A DNA stretch of 64,000 nucleotides, taken from positions 1 through 64,000 of the forward strand of contig JAPTJF010000139.1 in NCBI GenBank assembly GCA_029339195.1, in the 5' to 3' direction. Made by a program: the position numbers and the translations under genes. Positions 12,101-22,855 of the stretch are shown piece by piece. The stretch is from Micractinium sp. NFX-FRZ. Lineage: Eukaryota; Chlorophyta; Trebouxiophyceae; Chlorellales; Chlorellaceae. Positions within the stretch are counted from its first letter, which is position 1, and each line of letters starts with the position of its first letter. Under the pieces are notes generated by a model. It was given only the letters and a program-made list of their open reading frames with translations. It was not told the DNA's origin and searched no databases.

Positions 12101-13271
12101 AGTGCACAAACAGCATCGGCTGGAAGAAGGTGCCCTGGACCTGCGCAGCAAAGCGCAGCGCGGCACAGGCACAGCACAGCACAGCACAGCACAGCAGGCG
12201 GATGAGCGGGAGGGAGGCCGTTGCAGTTTCGGGGCGGCTTGCTTCAGGCTAGCTCCGGCGCCAGAGCAACGGCACCACCTTGCGCCCCCTTCTTCCCAAA
12301 TTGTGACGCCGCGCCCTGTCTACAAGGTTCCAGCCAGCCGCCCCGCCAACCTCTGTCCTGCCCCGCCCTGCCGGGCGGCCAGACCTGCACCAGCCACCAC
12401 ACTGCGCCGTCGGGCTGCACCCCCATCTTGTATGTCACCGCCCGGTCTTGCGCAAACCCCAGGGCGTTTCTGAAGGAGAAGCTGGGGCGGTAGACGCCGT
12501 CGCAGCAGTGGTGGCCATCCATCAGATTGCTGCAGGGGAAGCCGCAGGCACGGGCTGCAGGCAGGGGGTGTGGGCGTTGGGAAGCCAGAGGGAAGAGGGC
12601 AGGGGGGAGCTGGGGAGGCACGGTGAGGGCGCAGGTGCGGGCTGCAGGCTGTGGGCCGGTGGGAGGCGATGCACGGGGAGTAAAGGCGCCGAGAGCGGCA
12701 TGAGCCAGGAGCAGCACCAAGTGACGACACGCAGGCAGGCCGGCAGGCGATTGGGCAGGCAGGGCGGCCCCTGTGTTGCAACCCAAAGCACAGCCGCCCC
12801 GCAGGCTGGCCCCAGCCATGTGTACCAAACCACGGGGGCCGCCCACTCACTGCCGTTGAGGGCGGCGGCGGTGCTGTCTTGCAGGATGTTGGGGGCTCGG
12901 GGGTCGCGCCAGGAAATGAAGAAGTAGAGCATGCTGGTGTGTGTGTACTCTTGCTCATCCACCGCAAGCAGGCGCTCCAGGAGGGTAGAAACGTAGACGT
13001 CGGTTGTGCTGGGGTGCGGCACCCCCCAGCCCTTGAGCGGGGACTGCTGCTGGGCAGCTGCAAAGCGTGGGGTGCCCAGCAACAGGAGGAGCAGCAGGGG
13101 CAGGTGCAGCTTGGGCCAGCGGAGGAGCGGCGGCAGGCGCCGGCGGTGAGCTGTGAGCGCCAGCGACAGGGGTGCCCCCGGCTGGAGCACGTGCTCCGCC
13201 ACTCCAGCGGCGATCGTGCCCATCATTGCTCGATCGTAGCACCTGCCGGCAACGCAACTCAAAGGCTGCAA
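9119..13271 (-). CDS. Pentameric ligand-gated ion channel (Cys-loop/pro-loop family)
   Basis: Exons, high to low: 12851-13271, 12385-12554, 12063-12140, 11824-11897, then either 11447-11534 or 11229-11316, 10968-11033, 10665-10751, 10418-10457, 10210-10261, 9604-10093, 9119-9349; 598 residues. Another start at 13226 places the signal sequence (LPLLLLLLLGTPRFAAA) nearer the N-terminus. The extracellular beta-sandwich has YFFISWRDPRA and the pro-loop VHFPFDSTELIV; the two cysteines of animal Cys-loops are absent. M1 is YHLISSILPVVLCSWLGFL, M2 is RLEVIVTLFLALAAVQFVI, M3 is LILASYALLASFAVESIAVY, then a ~130-residue Ser/Arg-rich cytoplasmic loop, and M4 is DSIMACLLFCAYNLAVVLIF. The order and spacing of the four helices fit the family. 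Ligand and ion selectivity are unknown; a Glu at the inner end of M2 would fit cation selectivity. Homologues are known in bacteria and some protists. Confidence 0.85.
11229..11534 (-). repeat. Duplicated, mutually exclusive 88-nt exon pair
   Basis: Exon A (11447-11534) reads IGVGDTTSEWAVTDLTAAAV... and exon B (11229-11316) reads VGVGDSLNEWGVTAVELEVV...; both are 88 nt, start needing two bases from the upstream exon (11824-11897, ending in phase 2), end in phase 0 at FK, and have consensus splice sites. Because 88 is not a multiple of three, including both would shift the frame, so only one can be used per mRNA. They encode the loop F/beta-9 part of the ligand-binding domain. Confidence 0.8.
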
Positions 13272-14092
13272 CAGTCGCCAGAAACGTCCGGGTTGGGTGG
13301 CGGGAGCGAGGGAACTGAATCGGCACCCCGGCCGCCGGCTTCACTGAGCAGCACAAACAGTCAAATACTGTGCACATAGGAAATGTGGGTAGATTGGAGG
13401 CAGGCAGATTCAGCACCAGCCCCTCTTGCCCCGCCATCGCCACGTCAGCAATGGCGTCAGGCAAGTCGTCAGGCCATCGTCACATGGCAGGCCATGCCCC
13501 TAGTCGCCTCCTTCCGCAACCACCCATGTTCATTTCACTTCAAGATCATTGGTTATAAAGGGCCTGGCCCAGGCAACAGGAGGTGGCAGCAGGACGCTGC
13601 AGTGCCTTGACTAGCGCGCGCTCAGGGAACACAGGCGGTTCGGCAGGCGCCGGACATCTGGTTGCAATGAACTAGAAAATGCATTGCATGGACGGTTCCA
13701 TGCTTGTGCGGCTTTCTTGCTGCCGATTTTGCAGCCCCAGGCAGCCCCGGCTTGGGTACTCGTCGTGTGTGGCTGGGGCTTGGTGCTGGCACGGCACCAG
13801 CCACAGCTCTTCCAGCAGCTCGACACCACCCTAAGAGGTGACAGGTTACAAGTGGCCGGAGAAAAGAAATACATGCCATTGGGGTAGCACGCCGTAGGGC
13901 AATCGACCTTTCCAATAGCGGCTTCACTGCACAGCAGCAAAAGTGATCCGCCGCCGCCCCGCTTTGCCCGCTGTGTCAGCCACCCATTTGGATTGCACGC
14001 AGCGTCGAACCTGAAGCGCTGGGAGCTTTTTCAGTCGCAAGCTGATATCCTGCAGGAGTTTCAGCGTCCAGCAAGCCCACAAGGCAGCCGCG
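13272..14092. promoter_or_regulatory. Divergent intergenic region (ion channel / repeat protein)
   Basis: 821 bp between the start codons of two divergently transcribed genes, so it holds both promoters and 5' UTRs. No coding sequence was recognised and no specific element can be named. Confidence 0.45.
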
Positions 14093-17000
14093 ATGCAAAG
14101 CTCCCTTCAAGTGGCAAGCTGCCGGCCGGCGCTGCCCGCGCAGCCGGCCCGTCGGCAGCACCGGATGAGGGTGGTGCGCGTGGCTGCGCAGGCAACGGAT
14201 GAGGAACAGGTGTGCGTGTCCCCAACATGACTTCTCGGCCGCACAGCTTCCCCTTACCTGCACATGCGTGGGGCTTGCTTTGGACGCCGTTCCCAGTTAT
14301 TTACTTGAATTATTACTCCAGCTCGCCGTGCGGTGACAGAAGCTTTGGGGGCCGCTTTTGGTGCACAGCAAGTGGCGGCTGGTGGCGGCAGCAGGCGGCG
14401 GGCTACGGCGCCGCCACGGCAAGCGAGCAATGCCCCAAGTGACCCACTCCATACGCCTCTGCAGGCAGCAGCACCTCACTCCCGCCACCGCCCACTGCCT
14501 CCCCTCCCCTCCCATCCCGCAGCAGCCGTCGCTGGCCACACGGTTGGGCGCTTTGGCGATCGCTGCCAGCCTGGCGCTGGGCCCCGCCCTGCCGCCAGTG
14601 GCGCTCGCTGACGAGGCCGAATCTGAGGGCCCCGCCGCCATCAGCCGCTTCGCTTCCCCTTCTGAGAAACGTGCGGCCATGGCGGAACGCCGCACCGCGC
14701 TGCTGCGCGCTGCACGGGAGCAGGCGGAGCGGACTGGCGACGTGAGCAGCGGTGCCGGCAGGGCAGCAGGCGGCGGCGCGGCGGCGGCGGCTGAGAAAGA
14801 GGCAGAGAAGGAGGCGGCTGCTGGCAGCCTGCAGTCAATGCTCAAGTCGCTGAACAGCAGCGTGAGTGGGTTGTGAGGGGTTGCTGCTGGTTGATCCACC
14901 TGATGGCTACCCCCTTGTCTGCCTGCCTGCCTGCCTGCCTGCCTGCTGGCCAGACAGTGTTGTTCCATGCTCCGGTGCAGCCTACGTGTGTCCAGCTGCC
15001 GTGGCACCACCGCCAGTGTGGTGCAAGGCTTGCTGCACGCCGCAGTGCCTTCTCCGCCCTGCCAGATGGCGCTGCCCGTGCCCGCCCGGCCGCCCAGGAG
15101 CCAAGCTGAGCCCTCCCGCCCTTCTCCCGCCCACACGCCCTCCCGCCCATCTTCTCACCCTGCAGGAGTATGACCGCCTCACCGGCTCCGGCCCCAAGGC
15201 GGCGGCGCCCAAGGCAGGGGCGGACGCCGGTGCGCCGGCGCCGGCGTCACCCAAGGCGGAGCGCCCGGCTGCCCCTGCCTTCAAGCTGCCCACTTTTGAG
15301 GCACCAAAGCTCTCCTTCTCCGCCCCCAAGTTTGAGCTGCCCAAGCCTGCTGAGCCTGCTGTGCCCAAGCCTGCTGCGCCTGCCGAGAAGAAGGCGGCGC
15401 CCAAGCCGGCGCCCGCTGCTGCTGCTGCGGCGGCGGCGGCGGCCGCAGCGGCGGCGGCGACGGCGGCAGAGGCACCTGCCGCCCCGGCTTTCAGCATGCC
15501 GACGTTTGAGGCGCCCAAGTTTGATTTCGAGGCCCCCAAGTTTGAGCTGCCAAAGATGGAGGCCCCCATGGTGAGGCTGCTGAGGTGGCGTGTGCTGCGG
15601 TGGCGTGGCGTGTTGGCTCTGTGTCCCCTGTTGGTCAGCCGTTGCTTCCCTCTTCTTGTGAGGATGCCCAGGTCTGGCTTTTGGGACACTGAAGCTGCAG
15701 CTGCTGCCCGCTGATGGGGGCACCCAAGGGTGGGAGCAGGGGCGGTGCTGCTTGCTCCCCGCTGCAGCCGCCAGCTGCGATGCCTGCTCTGCGGCGCCCC
15801 GCCTCGCCAAACTGTTCCTGCAGCATGTGCTTCAATGCGAAGCCGCTCTCAGTGCCTGGCGCCCCTGCCACCCAACCTCCCCCTCCCCTCTGCCCCTGCC
15901 CGTGGAGAATCCCCCGCTTTGAGGCCCGCCCCTGTCCAGGAACGTGTTGCAGTTTAGACACACATGGCACCCGACTGCTTCTGTGCTCATGTGCCTGCAG
16001 GTGGAGCCCCCTCAACACATGGCCCCCACGCGCCCAGTGAACTGCTCCTGCATGAAGGCCGGGTCGTTGAGAACACGCACATGTGCCATTGGCCTGCAGG
16101 TGGAGGCTCCCAAGGTGGACATGCCTGAGCTGCCCAAATTTGACATGCCCGATTTTGAGGCCCCCAAGTTTGACATGCCCGAGATGCCCAAGCTGGCAAT
16201 GCCTGAGATGCCCAAGTTTGAGATGCCCAAGTTTGGCCTGCCCAAGGTGGACGCCCCCAAGCTGGGGCTGCCACAGATCAAGGTGGGCGGGACTGCACAG
16301 CCACCGCAAATCGAGATCCCCGTTTCAAACGTTCTTCTTCGCCAATTTGAGTTTTTGCTGCATCGCCATGCGTGGAAGCTGGTGCTGGGGGTGCGGTGCG
16401 GTGTGGTGGGCAGGCACTCGTTGCTTGCCTGGGCCAGGCGGGGTGGCAGCAAGCGGGACTGTCCCGGTGTTCGAGGTGCGCAGCAGTCACTCGGGTGTGT
16501 TGCCTCCATGCGTGGGATGGCATGGGGCCGAGGTGGGCTGGGGCTGCCTAGCGGGCGGCTCTCTCGACATGTGCAGGCTGCACAGCTGCGGCTTGACACA
16601 GCGGCGGGCTGTGCCGCTCTGTCCAGCGACAGCTGTGCAGCCTCGCCCTCTGGCAGCACCCCGCAGGTCCTGGCAGCACCCTGCTGTGCACCGTACCGTG
16701 CCTGCCCCATCATGCAGCCATCGCCCCTCGCTCCCTTCCTTCCACACCCGCCTCCCCATCATCCCCATATCTGCAGGTGCCCCAGGCGGACACCAGCAAG
16801 CTTTCTGAGTTCACCCTGCCCCAGCTGCCCACCGAGCTTCCCAGCTTCGAGGTGTGTGTGCAGCTTGGGACCTGGGGTGCAGAGTTGAGGTCACTTGCTG
16901 CAGGGTGCGAGGTTGAAAGCAGGTGGATGGGGCGGAGCAGGCAGCATGCCCGCCCTGCCTCCAGTCTCGCCGCTCCGCTCCAAGCCAGTGGCATCCCTCA

Positions 17001-18635
17001 GAGACCCACCCCACTGCACTGCCCCGCTGTCGCCCCGCTGCCCTCCACGGCGCCACCCTCCCCGACACCTGCTGCCGCCGTCACCGCCGCCTTGGTGCCC
17101 TCCACGCTTCTCCCCTGCCCCGCTGGCGCCCCGCTGGCATCCTCACCACCACACACATCTCTCACCTGCTGTGCAGTGCTGGCGGGCAGCCTCAATGTGG
17201 CACCTCGTGTAACAGGGGAAGGTCGGTTCTCACCTGCTGCTGGCACCATTATCACCGCATCCCTCTGTGCCGTGCAGGTGGACAAGGACCGCCTGGTGCT
17301 GCCTGCCCCCAAGATCCCAGACTTCCAGCCCCCCTCCCTCGACCTGGCGCCCCCCAAGCTCGACTTCAAGGCGCCGCCCGCGCTGGAGGTGGGCGATCGG
17401 GATTAGGGTTTGGGGTTTGGGGCTGCAGGTGGGCGGGCGCATGCTGTCCGCTGCGTCGGGGCAGTGTGGAGGGCACGTGCTAACAGGTGGCGCCAGAGCA
17501 ATGCCTGGGGCTGTGTGCCACCCTGTGTCTGCTCAACTCCCTGGCGACAACTTGCAGCTGCTCAGTACACTGTGGTTGAGGCGAAACTGTGTAGCCTTGT
17601 GCCTCACAGCCGCGCTGTACTGCCTTTCCTGCCCATGTTGTACTGCAGGGCAAGCGGTTTGAGCTGCCCAGGTTTGGTGGCTTCAAGCCGCCCCAGCCCC
17701 CCGCCTTCACCCTGCCCACGCCGGCAGCCCCGGCAGCGCCCGCACCTGCCGCGCCCGTCCCGGCTCCGGCCCCGGCACCCGCTGCTGTGCCCGAGGCGCC
17801 AGGTCAGCCCAGCTTCTTTGAGCGTATGAAGGAGCAGCAGGAAGCTGCCCGGCAGCAGAAGGAGGTTGAGCAGCGGGCGGCGGCGGAGAAGGCTGCCGAG
17901 GCGCAAGCGGCGGCCGAGGCGGCTGCCCGCCAGGAGGCAGCGGCGCGTGAGGAGGCAGCCCGTGCCGCCGCCGTCGAGCGTGCGGCTCAGGAGGAGCGCG
18001 CCCGTGCGGCTGCGGCCGCCCGTGCAGAGGAGACGGCTCGCCAGCAGGCAGAGCGTGAGCGGGCGGCTGAGGCGGCCCGTGCAGCCGCTGCTGAGCGCGC
18101 TGCGCAGGAGGAGCGTGCCCGCGCTGCGGCGGCTGCAGAGCGCGAGCGGGCGGCTGAGCAGGCGCGCGTCCGCGCAGCGGCCGAAAAGGCGGCTGCTGAC
18201 AAGGCGGCCGCTGAGCGCGCCGCCTCCGAGCAGGCACGCGCCAAGCTGGCCGCAGAGAAGGCGGCGGCGGAGAAGGCGGCTGCCGACAAGGCGGCTGCTG
18301 AGCGCGCTGCGGCCGAGGCAGCGGCCCGTGAAGCCGAGCAGGCACGCGCCAAGCTGGCAGCCGAGAAGGCGGCCGCTGACAAGGCGGCCGCTGAGCGCGC
18401 CGCAGCCGAGGCCCGTCAGAAGGCGGCGGTGGAGGCCAAGAACAGCGGCAAGCGGCGGGGCCCGCTGCCCCTCTTCCTGGCGCAGGTCCTGGTGGCGGGC
18501 ATCTTTGTTGGCATTGGGCTGGCGGCCACCAAGTATGCCGAGGAGAGCCGCAAGGCGGTACAGGTCGCCAGCTCAGCTGCCAAGTCAGCGTACCGCACGC
18601 TGGAGGAGGCCCTGGCCAGCCAGAAGAAGAAGTGA
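14093..18635 (+). CDS. Plastid-targeted repeat protein with AHNAK-like KFxxPK repeats and C-terminal membrane anchor (unrecognised)
   Basis: Seven exons: 14093-14209, 14523-14861, 15166-15570, 16100-16282, 16777-16851, 17278-17388, 17649-18635; 738 residues. The N-terminus (MQSSLQVASCRPALPAQPAR, then RVVRVAAQA) looks like a stromal transit peptide. It is followed by a hydrophobic stretch ending PALPPVALA|DE, like a thylakoid-lumen transfer signal or a first membrane anchor. Residues ~150-410 are short repeats such as FEAPKFDFEAPKFELPK and MPKFEMPKFGLPKVDAPK. Then comes a ~190-residue Ala/Glu/Lys/Arg helix (units like AEKAAADKAAAERAA, as in TolA domain II), a basic KRRG and one transmembrane helix (LFLAQVLVAGIFVGIGLAA), ending QKKK. 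Every exon is a multiple of three in phase 0, so any repeat exon could be skipped. I do not recognise a family. A spacer or tether at the thylakoid membrane is only a guess. Confidence 0.75.
14917..14945 (+). repeat. (TGCC)n microsatellite in intron
   Basis: About seven TGCC units in the second intron of the repeat-protein gene. The same motif or its complement GGCA recurs in many introns of the window (for example 28008-28072, 36321-36345, 38490-38512, 39868-39892, 59009-59030). Confidence 0.8.
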
Positions 18636-20320
18636 GGGGGCCATGCTTGGCGTCCCATTCAGCCATAGCTCAGCTGGCCAGCATGTGCCTGCTGGCCTCG
18701 GCTTCCCGATGCAATGAAGCTGCTCCGCCAGGTGCGTGCCGGCGCTGCCGGCGGGTGTCCGCTCAGACCAGGCTGGCGCCCCCAGCGGGAGGCGCCGCAG
18801 GCTGCCGCAGCCCAAAGATGACTATGCCGCGTGTCTTTTATTCCATGCCCTCCTTTTATCATGATGTTCAAACCGCGCTGTGAGCACTGCCGCTCCAACC
18901 AATGCTGTGAGCCTTTTCATTCTCAAGCCAATGTGTGCCCTCCCAAGCCAACCCGCCCGAACAGCCAACCCGCCCTGCCTCGCATCCCTACCCACACTTT
19001 GCTTTCATTCCCCGATTCGATGTCCCTCCTTTGCCTCTGACGCATACCATGCCTTCTCAGTACTGGGCACGGTCAACAAACACGCTGCAGTGTCTCTTCC
19101 CTGCCCTCCCAGTTTGCTCCCCGTAGGCTTAAGCTTGCAGGGGAGCGGCCCCCTGCATCCATGCTCACCCCCCCCGTCTGGGGTCTCACCTTGTGCTTGC
19201 CTCAGTCCCCAAGCGCTCCAAAACTCATCCCGCTATGTCCCACATGTGCCTTTTTAACACGCTGTTGTTGCTTCAAATGGGCGTTTCGCCTTGTAAGATT
19301 GCGAAAGTAGTGCGGTTGCAACGCTCGTGGTGCCGCAAGGAGCCTCCAGCCACGATGCAGGCAGCTGATCAGCTGATCATGAGGGAGCAGTCCTCGCATG
19401 CTGCCTCTCTTTCCACACAGCACAGCGTGGGTGACCACAGCGCGCTTAGCGCACGCTGGCTGCCATCCTGCGCAAGCCGTCTGTGCCTACTGCTGGCCTG
19501 CATTCGCTCACACACACAGTGTTGGGAGCATATGCATCAACCAATGCGGCGAGCAGACGCGTGTCTGGAAAGCTACTTGTAGGCTGAAATCGAAGTGGCA
19601 TGCAATGCATGCACAACCCCTGGCAAGGCATGCACCGCCCCTGCCACGTGCACGTGGTGCTGCTCGACCGTCTCCTGCAGCAGCATGCGCCCCCATGCTG
19701 GGCTGGGCGGCAGCGACAGCTGGTTCCAAGCAGTGGGTAGGTGTCGCGCGACCATCGGATTGAAGCCCCCGGGGTGGACCAGCTCATGGCTACTACCCCC
19801 CCCACACGTCTGCAGTCCACCGGTGGCCCCCTGACCGGGGTGGGTGGCGACCCTCGGTGGGGGCACCACTTGGCGCCGCGGATAGTACATATGGGGATGC
19901 CCGCCCCGCGCCCTGTGGATAAAATAAGAATAAAACAGCTTATATTGTTACACATCCCTGGTGCTTGTATGCATGTAGGAGCCAAAACCAGCTGCGCCAG
20001 GACAATGTAACCGCTCATATGTTTGAGCTGTGGGAAGCGTATCAATTAGTGCATGGGAACAGGCACCAGGCCCTGCAAACGTTGTCATCGTGATTTTGTG
20101 GCTAATGCTTCATTTGGAAGATGTAGTACTCGCCCTGCAAGCAGCTTGTGACACCTCTCACTCATGCCGCGCCGCACTTGGTGCCGCCGCCGCTGCCGCC
20201 GCCGCCATGGCGCGGCCCCAGCTGCATGTGGTGCTGGCCTGAGGCAGCTCCCGCATCTCTCAACCTGTCATAAATTGTGCGACAACTATACCCCCTATAT
20301 TTTGTTGCCCTCAGAACGAA
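18636..20320. other. Intergenic region with no recognised gene
   Basis: About 1.7 kb. The left part is the 3' UTR of the repeat-protein gene (TGTAA at 19292-19296). The right part should contain the SDHAF2 promoter. It is less GC-rich than the genes. A minus-strand open frame at 19446-20045 shows no family resemblance or splice context. I see nothing else supportable. Confidence 0.5.
19292..19296 (+). terminator. TGTAA polyadenylation signal
   Basis: About 660 nt downstream of the repeat-protein stop at 18635. Confidence 0.45.
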
Positions 20321-21996
20321 ATGTCTCTCGGTCTGGCAGCCGCTCGCTGCAGCGCAGCGGCAGCGCAGTCTGGCGCGGCAGTCGGCATTCTGGCTACCGC
20401 GGGGCGCGTTTTCGGACTAGCGGGGCACCGGCAGACCAGCGCGCTGCACGCCAGCGCCTGGCAGCGGGATGACAGCAGCGAGCAGTCTCCCCAGGACAGG
20501 GAGCAGCACCGCAAGGCGGTGAGCTGTAGCAAGATGTTTCTGATGCCCGACACCAGTTAGCCATGGGCTGCAGGTTTGGGTTGTGGTGGACTGGCCCCTG
20601 CCGCTGCCTCCTGCCGCCGCCGCCTGCTGCCAGCGCCCGCCTTCTGCAGCCAAGCCCCGCTGCCTGGCCGCTGGCCTGAGCAGCCCTCTTTCCTGCCCGT
20701 GCAGATGATCAACCGCATGCTCTACCGCAGCCGGCAGCGAGGCTTCTTGGAGCTGGATCTGTTGATTGTGAGCGAGGGCAGGGGGGCGACCGGCACAGGC
20801 ACGGAGTGCGACATCAGGCGGGGGTTGCTTGCAAAAGCACCTGCGTGGGAGTGTCAGCCAGAGTCGGGGCCAGGGTGAGCCAGTGTGGGGCGCCGTCACT
20901 CGCTGCCGCCTCTTCCCTCCTCCCCGTCTCCCCGGCACGTCAGCGCACGCCGCTCTCGGCAACCGCCGTGCCCAGACGCCGCCGCTTGCCATGCCGCCAA
21001 GTGGGGCGCGTCGTTGTGACCAGCCTGCCATGCGGCACCGCCCACCCACCTACCCACGGGCATCGCGCCCAACCACCCAGGATGTCCTCCTGTTGGGCTC
21101 AATGCAATCAATAAACTGAAAGCATGGCCCCTCCCTCCCTCCTGCGGCAGGGCATGTGGGCGGAGCGAGAGGTGCCCCACATGTCGGCGGATCTCGTGCA
21201 AGAGTTTGAGGTTGTGCTGGACCAGGAGAACCCCGACATGTTCAAGTGGCTCACAGCGCAGGTGGGCACCTGTTGGAGTGTTGAATGAGCGAGTTGAGAG
21301 TTGTGTTGCAGCCTTGGGAGGGGCGGAGGCAGGGGCCAGGCAGGTCTGCTGTGGGAGGCCGGGAGAGCCCAGGCGTGCTCCAGTGGCTCACAGCGCAGGT
21401 GGGCCTGCCAAGTCACCGGTCTTGGGCCAGTGCCCGGCGGGAGCTGTGCTGTTGTGCCAAGTGACCGCTGTGTTCTTGGGCCAGTGTGCGGTGGGAGCTG
21501 TGCTGTCGAGCTTGGGGGAGGGGTGCGGGGAGGGGGAGGGAAGGGGAGGGGAGGTTGGTGGGGCGCAGGGGGATCCAGACATGTTCACAAGCACCTCACA
21601 GCGCAGGTGGGGGGGCCTGTTCGAGTGACTGTGGAAGTTCGGGGTGCCAGCTTGTGGGCAGGTCACAGGGAGGGGCAGGTCAGGTTTGCTGCAGCCCAGG
21701 AGACTCCAGGCGTGCGCACGCGGCTCGGGAGGCATGCGGGCCAACTGCCTGCTGACCCCATCGTCTTCCCTCTCCATCATCTTCTATTCTCGACGTCTGC
21801 CGCGCAGGAGCAAGCCCCTGCAGAGCTGCAGGCCAACCGGGCATTCCGGGCTCTGCAAGCACACGTCAAGGCGATGACTGACCGGCACCACAGCGTACCC
21901 AGCACGGCAGGGCAGGAGCCCAAGGAGTGGGTGCGCGGCTGGACGGACAGCGGCAAGGAGATGGGGCCGCAGCCGACACCGCACGGCAGCCAGTGA
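20321..21996 (+). CDS. SDHAF2: Succinate dehydrogenase assembly factor 2 (SdhE/Sdh5 family), mitochondrial
   Basis: Four phase-0 exons: 20321-20518, 20705-20767, 21151-21261, 21808-21996; 186 residues. The protein attaches FAD covalently to the SdhA subunit of complex II in the mitochondrial matrix. The core MINRMLYRSRQRGFLELDLL + GMWAEREVP carries the family RGxxE motif (RGFLE), followed by VLDQENPDMFKWLTAQ and an Ala/Gln-rich helix. The N-terminal ~60 residues (MSLGLAAARCSAAAAQSGAA...) are Ala/Arg-rich without acids, as expected of a mitochondrial presequence. The C-terminal tail (KEWVRGWTDSGKEMGPQ) is longer than in bacterial SdhE. The third intron contains copies of the preceding exon end. 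Confidence 0.93.
21245..21611 (+). repeat. Copies of SDHAF2 exon 3 end in the following intron
   Basis: The exon end and donor around TGGCTCACAGCGCAGGTGGG (21245-21270) is repeated at 21381-21404 and, with a longer match including ATGTTCA, at 21575-21611. A local duplication of gccagtg...gggagctgtgctgt also lies between 21425 and 21510. Confidence 0.85.
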
Positions 21997-22855
21997 GGCC
22001 CAGCCAAGCGGGAGCCCAGGTGCTGGCTGTGCAGCGGCCCCAGGTGCAGTCACTCACGGCGTGCCTGCTGGGCCACGCCTGGCCCAGCTCCAGGGGTGCC
22101 TGCTGGGGCTACAGCCCATGCCAGGCGGCAGGGAGGAGAACGAATCCACACACCATGCATTGCTTGAAACACATTGGTTGGCATTGCCCACACACCGACA
22201 TGCAACATGTTACAGGTTATGGCAGGGTCCCCCCGGAAGGAGCAGGCCCCAGGGCTTTGTATTGCTAAAACAGAGGAAGCAGGGGGTCGACAGGGGGGTG
22301 TCCAGAGCAGACTAGTTGCCAGTGAGGAGCGGGTTAGGGGGCTTGCAAAAACAGAAGTTGGAAGCATAAGCGTCTGAAAACTGGAAAAAAAATAAAAGGC
22401 AAGCCATGGCAAAAGCGCTCCAGGAAGCAGGTCCCAACTGCGCAACCAACTAGTGTGCCGACAGATAAACAGCAGATAAACAGCAGAGAGTGACATGATT
22501 GAAACATATACGTGTGTCCTAAGATTTGAGGTTTTGTGAAGTCCCAGAGAGCGGCCCGATTCAAAGCCGTGTGCGTGCAGCGCCAGCGGATGAGCAGCTG
22601 CTGCTGGTAGCCTGTTGCCTCATGCGGCGCCCTCCTCATCTGCGGGCGGTACGACAGCCAGTGGAGAGCTGAGCACCTGGCGGTACCGCACTGCTTTACA
22701 CTCTGACGCACTGGGTACACCCACTTTGCTGTACTGCCTACTCTGTACGGTATTCATCAGGGCTGCAGTGCTTGCCACGGACGGCACACAGTGCTGAACG
22801 ACACCCTGCTGTGCAACACACTGCTGTGCAACACACTGATGCAGAACTCACGAAA
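21997..22855. other. Tail-to-tail intergenic region
   Basis: Between the SDHAF2 stop (plus) and the kinase-PP2C stop (minus). It contains a minus-strand TGTAA (22696-22700) about 160 nt past the PP2C stop, and around 22740-22790 a decayed copy of the last PP2C exon (reading RGKHCSPDEY against RGKDCSPGES in the real exon). No gene seen. Confidence 0.55.
22696..22700 (-). terminator. TGTAA polyadenylation signal (minus strand)
   Basis: About 160 nt downstream of the kinase-PP2C stop at 22856. Confidence 0.4.

Noticed and set aside
15944..16099. Extension of the repeat-protein exon to the upstream acceptor near 16003 (VEPPQHMAPTRPVNCSC...)
   Set aside because: It breaks the KFxxPK repeat pattern with Cys-rich text; it is a duplicated acceptor plus a few exon bases in the intron.
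19446..20045. 199-residue minus-strand open frame between the repeat protein and SDHAF2
   Set aside because: No recognisable domain, composition unlike the real exons, and no flanking exons. Treated as chance.
22738..22800. Apparent extra PP2C-like exon (RGKHCSPDEY) beyond the stop
   Set aside because: A decayed copy of the last exon end lying after a valid stop codon; the join would not keep the conserved frame.
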